This document shows, in pieces, positions 47,864-57,373 of a stretch of DNA of 64,000 bases (positions are counted from its first letter, which is position 1; each line of letters begins with the position of its first letter). Origin of the DNA: Rhodanobacteraceae bacterium (lineage in GTDB: Bacteria; Pseudomonadota; Gammaproteobacteria; Xanthomonadales; Rhodanobacteraceae); contig JAEUPP010000002.1 in the NCBI GenBank assembly GCA_016790075.1, forward strand, positions 17,866-81,865. Reading direction: 5' to 3'. The notes below the pieces were generated by a model that worked only from the letters and a program-made list of their open reading frames with translations, made no database searches and was not told the origin of the DNA. Position numbers and translations under genes: made by a program.

Positions 47864-50080
47864 CTACTCAAAGCCATTGCGAAACAGCAGATCTGCCCCG
47901 CAGTTGCTTGCGACGAATATGCCGGGCGAGCCGATATCACGCAGGTTTGTTGCGTTCGGGTTCGATTCGGCCGAGCCATAGATATCGCCGACGCCGGACA
48001 ATACCCACGATGCGATCAGGTTCTGCCCCAGTGCGGTACAAGGAACCTGGCCGCTGACATTCTGTGTGCGAATGGTTCCAAGGAACGTCTGGTCGCCATA
48101 AGCCAGACGGTCGATCAGGGTGCCGGTCGAGTCGTACAGATTGATCTGGTCGCTGCGGCCATAGTTCGATCCACCAGCGCCGACGGTGCCGAGTTCGCCG
48201 AGAATCTTTGCGCCGGCGCCCAGGTTCCAGGCGGCGCGGAACGTTGCTGCTACGGCATCCGTGACGACCAGTGATTCGTTAGGCGCTAGCGTTCCGGCTG
48301 GCGTCAGGCTGAAGCCGGGCAGTGCCACCTGGTCATCCTTCAGCACCCAGCCCGTCAGGTCGATCGCGGACGTGCTGCGATTCGTGATTTCGACGAATTC
48401 ACCCTGGTTGCCGGAGTACATGAACTCGGTGATCTGCAAGGGCTGGCTACCGCCCAGGGTGTATTGCAGCGCCAGTGGTTCGCGTTCCGCCATTGTCGGC
48501 AGGAAACTCAGCGAATTAAAGTTGTTTCCGGCGGTCGCCATTGCGTAATACGACACCTGCTGACCGGGCGTTCCCGGGAAGGGTAGGCGAACGCCATATC
48601 GGCCATCTCCCGCGCCGCCGTCACCGGACTGTCCGTCGTCAAGCATCGGTATGCGCAGGAAGATATCGGTCCGATCTGCTCGATAGAACAATTCCACTTT
48701 GGTGATGCCGCCGACATTGGCGGTCACGTTGGCGGAAATGAACACGGCTGAGCCAGGAGCAGGAGTGCTGTTGCTGGCTGACAGGTTCGTGATCGTCGGT
48801 CCGGTGACGGCCAGCTCTGGATTCGAGTCGGCATTCGCGAGAAACGCGGCACGGCCTTCGATGAATTGCCGTATGCCCGGGATCGTGCCTCCGGCGAGGC
48901 CGGTTGCGGGGGTTCCGGTTATTCTGTTGGTCAGCTGTATAGAGCTGCTGCCGAAGCCGTCGGTGAAGTTTTGCGTTGTATAAATTTTCTTTGTATCGGC
49001 GGCCACCGCCGCTTCGATCAGCGCCCGCCGTGCTTCAAATCGGGCCTGAAAGTAGTTCGCCCAGTTGAAATTGGTCATGGCGACACGGTAGTGCGCCATG
49101 TAGCGCTGTCTCAGCTCTGGTACGCCGAGAATGCGGTTCAGGACGGGCTTGTTCGTCTGACTGAAGTTGCGCGTGATAGCCCAGGTGGTCTGCGTCCAGG
49201 TCTCATTCGCATCGCGTTGAAGCAGGTGCGTGCGATTGTCTACCGGGTCGCGATACGTCATGAAATCGCAGCCCTTGTTGACGTACGAGTCGTCGTCCGT
49301 CAGCAGATTTTCCAGCACGACAGTCCAGGTTGATGGATCGATCGCAAATACACGATCCATACCCTGTATGTCTGCCGCGTTGGCTAACGGCTGCTGCGTG
49401 ACCATCCGTGTCAGTTCGATGAACTGGTCAGTAGCCTGTTGCAAGGTAAGGCCGCCGGTCTCCTGGATCTCATAACTGGCGTTCAACGTAGGGCTATAAC
49501 TCAGTCCTGGCCCCGATGGACTGTTCGCGCAGCGCACGCGGAGCCCATCGCCGCTACTGAAGTAGCGGCGCAGCAGAGCTTTGTCTGTTTGCTGGACGTT
49601 GTTGTAGACCCCCCAGTTTGCGCCGTTGATCCGGACAATGGCATTGTTCGCTCTCGCATTGGGTACGAACAGCGACAGGAAATTGTTGAACTCCACCTCC
49701 CGCGTGAACGTGGGATCGCGCCAGCCGTTGTTGAGGTTGACGGTGTCGTATCCCATCAGGTTCTGGTTTGGATCGATGAAATCCATTTCCAGCTTCAGCG
49801 AGAATTTCTGCGAGTTCTGCGGCAGTCCGGTGTACGAGGTATTGCCGCGGATGCGAATGCCGACATTCGGATAGGTCACGCCGTCAACCACCACGGTGCC
49901 GGCAAGGTCGGTTTCCGTAAGGTAGTTCTGGTGCAGGAGCTGCTCCCAGTTCGACTGGGTGAACGTAATGTCGAATGTGCGGACAATTGTGGGATCGTAA
50001 AGATCCTGGGCGTAAGTGGTTGTAATTCCGCAGCAGCAGAGCAAAAGGGCGGACGCGATCGATCGAAAGCGACGGTTCAT
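47864..50080 (-). CDS. Secreted CotH-kinase / lamin-tail-domain protein
   Basis: 738 residues with signal peptide MNRRFRSIASALLLCCCGITTTYA. Residues about 30-420 form a CotH-type domain (VGIRIRGNTSY, QKFSLKLEMDF, VNLNNGWRDPTF, LLQRDANETW). An Ig-like domain (about 430-540) and a lamin-tail domain (LQITEFMYSGNQGEFVEI, IDLTGWVLKDD; about 550-700) follow. It ends in GADLLFRNGFE, a C-terminal signature I associate with secreted proteins of Rhodanobacteraceae-like genomes. CotH proteins are atypical kinases of secreted substrates; the target is unknown. It appears monocistronic. Confidence 0.88.
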   Translation of the reverse strand: MNRRFRSIASALLLCCCGITTTYAQDLYDPTIVRTFDITFTQSNWEQLLHQNYLTETDLAGTVVVDGVTYPNVGIRIRGNTSYTGLPQNSQKFSLKLEMDFIDPNQNLMGYDTVNLNNGWRDPTFTREVEFNNFLSLFVPNARANNAIVRINGANWGVYNNVQQTDKALLRRYFSSGDGLRVRCANSPSGPGLSYSPTLNASYEIQETGGLTLQQATDQFIELTRMVTQQPLANAADIQGMDRVFAIDPSTWTVVLENLLTDDDSYVNKGCDFMTYRDPVDNRTHLLQRDANETWTQTTWAITRNFSQTNKPVLNRILGVPELRQRYMAHYRVAMTNFNWANYFQARFEARRALIEAAVAADTKKIYTTQNFTDGFGSSSIQLTNRITGTPATGLAGGTIPGIRQFIEGRAAFLANADSNPELAVTGPTITNLSASNSTPAPGSAVFISANVTANVGGITKVELFYRADRTDIFLRIPMLDDGQSGDGGAGDGRYGVRLPFPGTPGQQVSYYAMATAGNNFNSLSFLPTMAEREPLALQYTLGGSQPLQITEFMYSGNQGEFVEITNRSTSAIDLTGWVLKDDQVALPGFSLTPAGTLAPNESLVVTDAVAATFRAAWNLGAGAKILGELGTVGAGGSNYGRSDQINLYDSTGTLIDRLAYGDQTFLGTIRTQNVSGQVPCTALGQNLIASWVLSGVGDIYGSAESNPNATNLRDIGSPGIFVASNCGADLLFRNGFE

Positions 50081-50776
50081 GACGTGATTCCGGATGGTCG
50101 ACTCGCCGGATCATACGTCGGCGATGCCTTCGCGTACTTCGGAGTTATCAACGTTCCGAGAAAGTTCACGATTCCGGGGTCTACGCCCTGGTCGGGGACC
50201 CGCGAAGATCCGCTCTGTACGGAGATCCAGATGGCGAGTCTGGCCGAGGAGAGAGATCAGGCCCCCCCCGGAATCCTGAAGATTCCTGTACAAGATCCTG
50301 GCGTATACGCAGGCACCATAAAGCCCCCTGGTAACGGTATGTAGTAGGCAGCCGGTCCTTTGGTAAAAGCTGCGAGCAGGCGTGTGGTGCCGGCTAGCCT
50401 TCCATCCTGAACAGGTCCATGTGCTTGCTGCGACGCAGTGCGGCAGGTTGGTCTAGCCCCGCCAGTGGTAGGGCCGATAACGCGCTGCCGGTCTACACTG
50501 ATCGAATGACTGCCGGAAGTGAACTGCAGCAGTGCCGGGCGCGCCGAGCTCAAACCTGGCAGCACAAACTTTGCGTGGCCGGTAGCGTGCAAGATGGAAG
50601 TTTTCTGTGCTTAACTGTCAGGCCTCCCGCGGCGCTGTGCCGGTTGTGGGGGGATCTTCGCAACTTCGAGATCACATTCGGAATCAAAGCACTTCGTCGG
50701 GCAAGGGACGTTGAGCGCTTGGACGGGTCACAGCCAGTGTGAGGTCCTTCGACTAACTATTGAGGAGCTAAAGCAG
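50081..50776. other. Long intergenic region between divergent secreted-protein genes
   Basis: 696 bases. Several ORFs of 60-107 codons occur on both strands but none has a ribosome site or recognisable protein. A TACACT hexamer near 50490 is a possible -10. The region must hold promoters for the leftward CotH gene and the rightward secreted gene. I recognised no RNA gene here. Confidence 0.35.
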
Positions 50777-51334
50777 ATGAGAACCGCGCGATTTGTTGGG
50801 GCAGTTGTCATGGCGTCTTTCTGTGGTCTTGCGGCGGCCAAGGGGCTCGTAGTCAATCAGACCGTAGCCGAGGATGAGGTACTCGCTGCGCAGCAAGCGT
50901 GGTGCAAGGCGCTCATAGATATTGGCAGTACCTACGAACGGGATGGGCACGACGCGGCCAAGCGACTGGCGGAGAACGTCATTGACTCTGCCTATGGCTA
51001 CCAGATGGGTGCAGTGCTCTTCAAGCCGACGCTCACGATGAGCCCGCAGACATTCCGTACCACACGCGCCGGAGCGCTGTCGTATTTTGTCGGAAAAGAT
51101 CCGGCTTTTCCCAAGGACACCGGTTTTGCACTCAAGGGGTGGAAGAAGTGTGAAGTCGATAATGCGGCTATTTTCCTCGAAGGGGATAGTGCGACCACAA
51201 TGGGAAAAGTGCACTTCACCGGAAAGGATGAAAAGTTGACTTCCGTGGACAAGACCTGGCAGTTTGTCAAGGATCCGGGCGGGAAGTTGCGCATCATGGT
51301 GCATCACTCGTCGCTGGAGTTCACTGGCGAATAG
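50777..51334 (+). CDS. Secreted NTF2-like protein of uncharacterised family
   Basis: 185 residues from the ATG at 50777, with GAGGAG 10 bases upstream. Signal peptide ends near AAAKG. The mature part ([37 protein letters not shown], then [20 protein letters not shown]) has the layout of SnoaL/NTF2-like proteins. As I recall, relatives are sometimes labelled phosphoribosyl-AMP cyclohydrolase, but the zinc-binding cysteines and histidines of HisI are not seen. Probably periplasmic; function unknown. Confidence 0.75.
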   Translation: MRTARFVGAVVMASFCGLAAAKGLVVNQTVAEDEVLAAQQAWCKALIDIGSTYERDGHDAAKRLAENVIDSAYGYQMGAVLFKPTLTMSPQTFRTTRAGALSYFVGKDPAFPKDTGFALKGWKKCEVDNAAIFLEGDSATTMGKVHFTGKDEKLTSVDKTWQFVKDPGGKLRIMVHHSSLEFTGE

Positions 51335-51347
51335 TCGTCTTGCGGGA

Positions 51348-51373
51348 CCGGGGCGGGCTTGCGCCTGCCCCGG
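51348..51373 (+). terminator. GC-rich hairpin after the NTF2-like gene
   Basis: CCGGGGCGGGC and GCCTGCCCCGG pair with one G-T wobble around TTGC, 14 bases after the stop. There is no T-run. Confidence 0.4.
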
Positions 51374-51464
51374 CTGCACGATTGCCGGCCGCGGGCGGAC
51401 CGCGGCATGGCGCTGGCCCAAGCTGCTAGACTCGCAAGGTTTGTTCCGAACCGATCAGCCGCCC

Positions 51465-52151
51465 ATGACCCGCTCCGACAAGCCCGCAGCTGTACTGACC
51501 ATCGACGGGCCGTCCGGCTCGGGCAAGGGCACGATTGCGCGTATCGTTTCCGAGCGGCTGGGCTGGCATCTGCTGGATTCAGGCGCACTCTACCGTGCGG
51601 TTGGTTATGCGGCGTCGATGGCCGGATTGGACCTGTCGGATGCCGAGGCGGTCACGCGCTGTGCCGAGACCACAAAGATCACCTTTCGTGATCCAAAAGA
51701 TGGTCGCGAAACAAGGGTTTACGTAAATTCCCATGACTCTACCGACGAACTGCGCACCGAAGCGGTCGGGGCTGTTGCGTCCGCCATTGCCGCCATTCCG
51801 TCAGTTCGTGCGGCGCTGGTCGACAAACAGCTGAGCTTCCGCCGTGCGCCGGGGCTGGTGGCCGATGGGCGTGATATGGGCACCGTCATCTTCCCTGACG
51901 CGGCAGTCAAGGTATTCCTGACCGCGAGTGCCGAGGAGCGGGCAAAGCGGCGTTATAAGCAGTTGAAGGACAAGGGACTTGCCGTTACACTTGCGTCCCT
52001 TTTGCGCGAGATCGAAGCGCGCGATGCCCGCGATGCGGCGCGTCCCGTAGCTCCTCTGAAGCCGGCAATGGACGCCGTCTTGATCGACTCGACCGGGATG
52101 CCCGTCGATGCTGTGGTGGACAAGGTGCTTAACCTGGTCCAGAACGGTTGA
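51465..52151 (+). CDS. cmk: Cytidylate kinase
   Basis: 228 residues from the ATG at 51465. Phosphorylates CMP and dCMP. P-loop GPSGSGKGT (about residues 15-23), [27 protein letters not shown], then [17 protein letters not shown] with the lid arginines. DGRDMGT, where many enzymes have DGRDIGT, is conservative. cmk directly upstream of rpsA is the standard gammaproteobacterial order. A TAGACT hexamer at 51427 may be its -10. Confidence 0.96.
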   Translation: MTRSDKPAAVLTIDGPSGSGKGTIARIVSERLGWHLLDSGALYRAVGYAASMAGLDLSDAEAVTRCAETTKITFRDPKDGRETRVYVNSHDSTDELRTEAVGAVASAIAAIPSVRAALVDKQLSFRRAPGLVADGRDMGTVIFPDAAVKVFLTASAEERAKRRYKQLKDKGLAVTLASLLREIEARDARDAARPVAPLKPAMDAVLIDSTGMPVDAVVDKVLNLVQNG

Positions 52152-52302
52152 GTGCCGCTTTCTTCGTTTTTGCACAAAGGGAAAAGGTCCCGCGTTTGCG
52201 GGGAACTTCATGGCGTCAGCAACGGCGCCCCAACAGGCAAGCCGATGGTCGTTGCGTCATTCAGGCGCAGATGCCACGGCTTATTTCCATTCTGGAATCA
52301 AC

Positions 52303-53967
52303 ATGACCGAAAGTTTTGCCGAGCTGTTTGAACAGAGCGAAGCGGGAATCAAGTTCAAGCCGGGTACCATCGTTACGGGCGTCGTCGTCGATATCAAGTC
52401 CGACGTCGTTGTCGTAAACGCCGGCCTCAAGTCCGAAGGCATCGTGCCGATCGAGCAGTTCCGCAATGAACGCGGCGAACTCGAAGTGGCGATCGGCGAT
52501 GAAGTCAAGGTCGCTCTCGATTCGCTCGAGAACGGATTCGGCGAGACCGTCCTGTCGCGCGAGAAAGCCAAGCGCTCGCTAGTCTGGGATGAACTCGAAG
52601 AAGCCCAGAAAGCCAACGCCACCGTCACCGGCCGCATCAGCGGCAAGGTCAAGGGCGGTTTCACTGTCGATATCAAGGACGTCCGCGCATTCCTGCCGGG
52701 TTCGCTGGTCGATGTGCGCCCGGTGCGCGATCCGGTCTATCTCGAGGGCAAGGAACTCGAGTTCAAGATCATCAAGCTCGACCGCAAGCGCAACAACGTG
52801 GTTGTTTCGCGCCGTGCCGTGGTCGAAAGCGAGTTCAGCGCCGAGCGCGAATCGCTGCTTGAAAAGTTGCAGGAAGGCGCCGTCATCAAGGGCGTCGTCA
52901 AGAACCTCACCGATTACGGCGCGTTCGTCGACCTTGGCGGTATCGACGGCCTGCTGCACATCACCGATATGGCGTGGAAGCGCGTGCGTCATCCGTCCGA
53001 AGTCGTCAACGTCGGTGATGAGCTCGATGTTCGCGTGCTGAAGTTCGACCGTGAGCGCAATCGCGTCTCGCTCGGCCTCAAGCAGATGGGTGAAGATCCC
53101 TGGGTCAACATCGCCCGCCGCTATCCGACCGGCACGCGCCTGTTCGGCAAGGTCTCCAACGTTACCGACTACGGCTGCTTCGTCGAGCTGGAGCCGGGCG
53201 TCGAAGGCCTGGTTCACGTTTCGGAAATGGACTGGACCAACAAGAACGTCAATCCGGGCAAGCTGGTCCAGGTCGGCGATGAAGTTCAGGTCATGGTGCT
53301 CGATGTCGACGAGGAGCGCCGCCGCATTTCGCTCGGCATCAAGCAGACCCAGTCCAATCCCTGGGAAACCTTTGCGGCGATCCACAAGAAGAACGACAAG
53401 GTTCGCGGTCAGATCAAGTCGATCACCGATTTCGGCATCTTCGTTGGTCTCGATGGCGGTATCGACGGCCTGGTGCATTTGTCGGACATCTCGTGGCAGG
53501 CCACCGGTGAAGACTTGGTCCGCCAGTTCAAGAAGGGCGATGAGGTCGAGGCCGTGGTGCTGGCTGTTGATCCGGAGCGCGAGCGCATTTCGCTGGGCAT
53601 CAAGCAGCTTGAGCAGGATCCCTTCGGTCAGTTCATGGCCGGTTCGCCCAAGGGCAGCATCGTCACCGGCACGGTCAAGGAAGTCGACGCGCGTGGTGCG
53701 ACGATCGATCTCGGCGACGGCGTCGAAGGCTATCTGCGTGCGAACGACATCGCCAAGGAACGCATCGACGATGCGACGCTGCATCTGAAGGTCGGCGACA
53801 AGGTCGAAGCTAAGTTCATTGGCATGGATCGCAAAGGCCGTACGCTGCAGCTGTCGGTCCGAGCCAAGGATGAGGAAGAGCTCGCTTCGGTGCTCGAGGA
53901 ATATCAGTCGAGCACGTTGGGCACCGCCAAGCTCGGCGCGCTGCTCAAGGAACAGCTGAAGAAGTAA
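52303..53967 (+). CDS. rpsA: Ribosomal protein S1
   Basis: 554 residues from the ATG at 52303. It binds mRNA leaders on the 30S subunit. Six S1 repeats are visible; repeats 3-6 show the typical G-x-(V/I)-x-x-(I/V/L)-(T)-x-(F/Y)-G pattern ([60 protein letters not shown]). The N-terminal pair that docks to the ribosome is intact. A 151-base leader separates it from cmk; E. coli rpsA is autoregulated through such a leader. It ends at a strong terminator. Confidence 0.97.
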   Translation: MTESFAELFEQSEAGIKFKPGTIVTGVVVDIKSDVVVVNAGLKSEGIVPIEQFRNERGELEVAIGDEVKVALDSLENGFGETVLSREKAKRSLVWDELEEAQKANATVTGRISGKVKGGFTVDIKDVRAFLPGSLVDVRPVRDPVYLEGKELEFKIIKLDRKRNNVVVSRRAVVESEFSAERESLLEKLQEGAVIKGVVKNLTDYGAFVDLGGIDGLLHITDMAWKRVRHPSEVVNVGDELDVRVLKFDRERNRVSLGLKQMGEDPWVNIARRYPTGTRLFGKVSNVTDYGCFVELEPGVEGLVHVSEMDWTNKNVNPGKLVQVGDEVQVMVLDVDEERRRISLGIKQTQSNPWETFAAIHKKNDKVRGQIKSITDFGIFVGLDGGIDGLVHLSDISWQATGEDLVRQFKKGDEVEAVVLAVDPERERISLGIKQLEQDPFGQFMAGSPKGSIVTGTVKEVDARGATIDLGDGVEGYLRANDIAKERIDDATLHLKVGDKVEAKFIGMDRKGRTLQLSVRAKDEEELASVLEEYQSSTLGTAKLGALLKEQLKK

Positions 53968-53993
53968 GTTTTCTGGTTGGTCCTGTTTCACGA

Positions 53994-54023
53994 GAATGGC
54001 GGCCAGAGGCCGCCATTCTTTTT
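53994..54023 (+). terminator. Intrinsic terminator of rpsA
   Basis: GAATGGCGGCC and GGCCGCCATTC pair perfectly around AGA, followed by TTTTT. Confidence 0.93.
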
Positions 54024-54024
54024 G

Positions 54025-54045
54025 GTGCGCCCGGCACGGGCGCAC
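54025..54045 (+). terminator. Second hairpin behind rpsA
   Basis: GTGCGCCCG and CGGGCGCAC pair perfectly around GCA, two bases after the T-run of the first terminator. It has no T-run of its own; possibly a back-up structure. Confidence 0.45.
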
Positions 54046-54317
54046 TCTTGGAGCAGAAAGTCCGCTCGTGAAAGGGCAATGCGGGCAATCGCGTGTTGGC
54101 TGTTGCTCACTTCGAGCAACGTGGCTTACTGCGTTCCGCCCGACCTCAACTTTTCGAACCGCCCGTTGCGGGCTCGCCTGCCGGGGCGGGGCAGGGGGCG
54201 TTCAACGGAATCTGTCTGCCCCGAAGCCAATTGGTGCATCAGTGCGTGATTGGATTCGCGGAATACGCTAAGCTCGCGTTCCGTAAAGGAACTCTATACG
54301 GCGGAGCCGAACCCACC
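54046..54317. other. Leader/promoter region of ihfB
   Basis: 272 bases with no credible gene; the ihfB frame is open through much of it without family similarity. A TAAGCT hexamer preceded by TACGC near 54270 could be a -10. Autoregulation by IHF is known in E. coli, but I could not identify an IHF site confidently. Confidence 0.35.
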
Positions 54318-54614
54318 ATGACCAAGTCCGAGCTGATCGAGGCCCTGGCCGACCGGCAGAAGCATCTTGCATTTAATGATGTTGAGCTCGCAGTCAAAAA
54401 CCTGCTGGAGCAGATGAGCCAGGCCTTGTCGGGAGGTGAGCGCATCGAGATTCGCGGGTTCGGCAGTTTTTCCCTGCATTTCCGCCCACCGCGAATGGGG
54501 CGGAATCCCAAGACTGGCGCCGCCGTTGCTTTGCCCGGCAAGCATGTGCCGCATTTCAAGCCTGGCAAGGAGCTGCGCGAGCGCGTCAACCAATCCGAAG
54601 ATCCGATCCGCTAG
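54318..54614 (+). CDS. ihfB: Integration host factor subunit beta
   Basis: 98 residues from the ATG at 54318. DNA-bending protein acting as an IHF alpha/beta heterodimer. [34 protein letters not shown] and the beta-arm [19 protein letters not shown] are typical of IHF-beta, including the Pro that intercalates in the DNA minor groove. It follows rpsA in the usual order. The alpha subunit is not in this window. Confidence 0.96.
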   Translation: MTKSELIEALADRQKHLAFNDVELAVKNLLEQMSQALSGGERIEIRGFGSFSLHFRPPRMGRNPKTGAAVALPGKHVPHFKPGKELRERVNQSEDPIR

Positions 54615-54720
54615 TGCAACCGTCTACCCTCAGCTTGAAGGTTGGGCGTGATGCGTGGAAAGTGGCGATTGGCGCAGATAGCGCCGTAGGACCACGGGTC
54701 TGGCGGTCTTATCCATTCAT

Positions 54721-54827
54721 TGGGCAACCTCTGACCAGGTCGGAAACTGGTTTTGGATTTCGGGGGTGGGGGGGCAAGCGGCTGGCTACAGACGTCGCGG
54801 TGCGGACACTTGCTCTGACCTTTCTTA
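54721..54827. repeat. MITE-like repeat, copy B
   Basis: About 107 bases alignable by eye along its length with copy A at 46352, including the identical 14-base block TTTGGATTTCGGGG at 54752-54765. Its terminal inverted repeats are more decayed (about 11 of 17 positions agree). It lies between ihfB and lapA, in the middle of an otherwise conserved gene order. Confidence 0.6.
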
Positions 54828-54882
54828 GGCTACCGAATCACTGTGCTGCTGCGGCGCTGCAGCACCTTTACCCGGATAACTC

Positions 54883-55164
54883 ATGCGTGTCGCCTGGATA
54901 GTTGCAGCGCTGTTGTTCGCCGTTGGCGGGGCCGCGTTCGGTGCGCTCAATAGCGACAGTGTCGCCCTCGACTTTTATTTCTTTGATGCAACTGTGCCGA
55001 AGGCGGCGGCTCTGCTGACCGCGCTGATTGCCGGTTGGCTGATTGGCGGGCTGGTGCTCTGGCTGGCGGTTGTGATACCCCTGCGCCGGCGCCTGTCGCG
55101 TCAGCGCCGTGAGCTGGCGCGGCGTGATGGCCCGGGCTTGGATTCCGGGCGCGCGAGTGTATGA
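54883..55164 (+). CDS. lapA: LapA domain-containing inner-membrane protein
   Basis: 93 residues with two transmembrane helices (about 4-22 and 43-64) and a basic cytoplasmic tail rich in Arg (PLRRRLSRQRRELARRD), the LapA/DUF1049 layout. In E. coli LapA is made with LapB and takes part in lipopolysaccharide assembly. Ten bases separate it from lapB here, as in the E. coli pair. Confidence 0.9.
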   Translation: MRVAWIVAALLFAVGGAAFGALNSDSVALDFYFFDATVPKAAALLTALIAGWLIGGLVLWLAVVIPLRRRLSRQRRELARRDGPGLDSGRASV

Positions 55165-55174
55165 ACGGTAGCGC

Positions 55175-56347
55175 ATGAACCCGCTCTATCTGTTGTTCTT
55201 GCTGCTGCCGGTTGCCGCATTCTCCGGCTGGTGGATTGCTCGCCGCGCCAGTGCGCGCAGTTCGGGCGAGCGCGTGAGCGCATTGTCGAGCACCTATTTC
55301 CGCGGCCTGAACTATTTGCTCAACGAGCAGCAGGACAAGGCAATCGAAGTCTTCGTCAAACTGGCCGAAATCAATCGCGATACGGTAGAGACGCACCTCG
55401 CGCTTGGCAATCTGTTTCGCCGACGTGGCGAAGTAGACCGTGCCATCCGGGTGCACCAGAACCTGATCGCGCGCGACGATCTCAGTGATGCAATGAAGAC
55501 TGTCGCATTGCTTGAGCTAGGCGAAGACTACATGCGAGCCGGCCTGCTCGATCGGGCGGAAACGCTGTTTTCCGATCTGGTGGCGATGCGGGCACATGCG
55601 CCGTCGGCGCTCAAGCACCTGATTGCGATCTACCAGCACGAACGCGACTGGGACAAGGCAATCGCACACGCGCGCCTGCTCGAACAGATGACCGGTGAAT
55701 CGCAGTGTGCATTGGTCGCCCAGTTCCATTGCGAGCTAGCAGCCGACGCGCGTGTGCAGAAAAAATTCGAGGTCGCTGCGGCACACATCGAGGCAGCGTT
55801 TGCCTGCGCTCCGCACAACGCGCGCGCCAGCATGCTCAAAGGACAGGTGCTCGCAGACCAGGAGCGGTACGCCGAAGCCGTTTCTGCGCTCGAGCAGGTC
55901 GCCGAACACGATGTCGATTTCGTACCCGAAATCCTGCCGCTGTTGCTGGACGCCTACGCCAAGAGCCAGCAGATGCAGCGCGCCGAAGAGTTTCTCGGCC
56001 GCATCATCGAGCGTTACCACGGCATCTCGCCCGTGCTGGCCTTGGCCAAGCTATACGCGCGCAACCAGGGCGAGCAGGTTGCGGTCAGCTTCCTCACACG
56101 CCAGCTGCGCCAGCGACCGTCGGTACGTGGTCTCATGGCGCTGATCAACGCTACATTGCACAGTGCGACCGGTGAGGCGAGGGAGAACCTGCTGATCCTG
56201 CAGGATCTCGCGCGCAAGCTCGTCGAGGGGCAGGCCATGTACCGCTGCAATCGCTGCGGTTTCGGCGCCAAGGCGCATCACTGGCAATGTCCTAGTTGCA
56301 AGAGCTGGGGTTCGGTTAGGCCGATCCACGGCGTCGCCAACGAATAG
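55175..56347 (+). CDS. lapB: Lipopolysaccharide assembly protein LapB (YciM)
   Basis: 390 residues: an N-terminal transmembrane anchor (about 3-20), about nine TPR repeats (YFRGLNYLLNEQQDKAIEVF onward to ~350), and a C-terminal rubredoxin-type metal site CNRCG..CPSCKSWG. LapB presents LpxC to FtsH for degradation and so limits lipid A synthesis. The same window encodes HflKC, LpxK and MsbA. Length and domain order match E. coli LapB (389 residues). Confidence 0.96.
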   Translation: MNPLYLLFLLLPVAAFSGWWIARRASARSSGERVSALSSTYFRGLNYLLNEQQDKAIEVFVKLAEINRDTVETHLALGNLFRRRGEVDRAIRVHQNLIARDDLSDAMKTVALLELGEDYMRAGLLDRAETLFSDLVAMRAHAPSALKHLIAIYQHERDWDKAIAHARLLEQMTGESQCALVAQFHCELAADARVQKKFEVAAAHIEAAFACAPHNARASMLKGQVLADQERYAEAVSALEQVAEHDVDFVPEILPLLLDAYAKSQQMQRAEEFLGRIIERYHGISPVLALAKLYARNQGEQVAVSFLTRQLRQRPSVRGLMALINATLHSATGEARENLLILQDLARKLVEGQAMYRCNRCGFGAKAHHWQCPSCKSWGSVRPIHGVANE

Positions 56348-56350
56348 CAC

Positions 56351-57373
56351 GTGAGTACGTTACTTGTGCTGTCGCTAGTGCAGGCGCTGCTGGTTACGGC
56401 AGCGGCCACGGTGCTTGCGATTCGCTATGCCCAGCGCCGACAGCTGCTCGACCAGCCTGGTCAGCGCCGTTCGCATCGTGTGCCGACACCACGAGGCGGC
56501 GGCATTGCGATCGTCCTCGCCGTGTTCGTGTGCGCCGCGCCGCTGCTGAAACTGCCGTGGATTCCTGCGTTGCTGCTCGTGCTGACGCTGCTGCTCGTTG
56601 CCGCAATTGGCTGGTGGGATGATCATGCGTCGCTTAGCGCGTGGGCGCGCATCGCGGTGCACGTGCCTGCCGCTGTCCTGCTTGCCGCCGCCGCCCTGGG
56701 TACGGCGCCCGCGCTGCCGGACCTGTCATTGGCTATTGCTCTGGGCGGGGTCATTGCACTGAGCACGGTGTGGTCGATCAATCTGCACAACTTCATGGAT
56801 GGCATCAACGGTCTGCTGACCATCCAGGCCGCCTTCGTGTTCACCCTGGTCTGGCTGCTGGGCCGGTTCGGGTTGGAGTCTGCGCTGGGTGACGTGCCGG
56901 CAGTTCTTGCCGCGGCTTGTGTCGGTTTTCTGCCGTTCAATTTTCCGCGTGCACGCATCTTTCTCGGTGATGTGGGCAGTGGCGCACTGGGCTTGCTGGT
57001 GGCTGCCGTGTTCTGGTGGGCTGCGCTGCGGGAGCCTTACTGGATTGCCGTCGGTCTGTTACTTGCCAGCGCTTTTGTCGTCGACGCGAGCGTGACCTTG
57101 CTGCAGCGCTTCTGGCGCGGACGCCGCTGGTATAGTGCGCACCGCGAACATCTCTACCAATGGCTCGTGCGCAGAGGTGGTTCGCATGCCCGGGTCGTGA
57201 GCTATTACATGGCATGGAATCTTCTCGTTGCTGCTCCGCTTGCGCTGCTGGTGGCGACGAGCCGTCAGGTCGCAGTCGCTGTCACGGCGGTCGTGCTGGC
57301 CTATGCAGCCGGTATCCTGTTGTGGTGCCAGGCGCGCCGCGCGGTGCTCGCGGGAGTGCGCCGGCATGCCTGA
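56351..57373 (+). CDS. Polyprenyl-phosphate sugar-1-phosphate transferase (WecA/WbpL type)
   Basis: 340 residues from a GTG at 56351, three bases after lapB. About ten transmembrane helices with the family motifs: RRSHRVPTPRGGG, catalytic WWDDH, HNFMDGINGL, FPRARIFLGDVGSG and the cytoplasmic HREHLYQ. It starts a lipid-linked glycan by transferring a sugar phosphate from a UDP-sugar to undecaprenyl phosphate. With the next gene, a UDP-GlcNAc 4,6-dehydratase homologue, WbpL-like use of a deoxy sugar is plausible. An eight-base overlap couples it to that gene. Confidence 0.92.
   Translation: MSTLLVLSLVQALLVTAAATVLAIRYAQRRQLLDQPGQRRSHRVPTPRGGGIAIVLAVFVCAAPLLKLPWIPALLLVLTLLLVAAIGWWDDHASLSAWARIAVHVPAAVLLAAAALGTAPALPDLSLAIALGGVIALSTVWSINLHNFMDGINGLLTIQAAFVFTLVWLLGRFGLESALGDVPAVLAAACVGFLPFNFPRARIFLGDVGSGALGLLVAAVFWWAALREPYWIAVGLLLASAFVVDASVTLLQRFWRGRRWYSAHREHLYQWLVRRGGSHARVVSYYMAWNLLVAAPLALLVATSRQVAVAVTAVVLAYAAGILLWCQARRAVLAGVRRHA

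Noticed and set aside
49439-50344. Plus-strand ORF of 301 codons opposite and upstream of the CotH gene
   Set aside because: Mostly antisense to CotH; the part beyond its start is without a ribosome site or similarity I can name.
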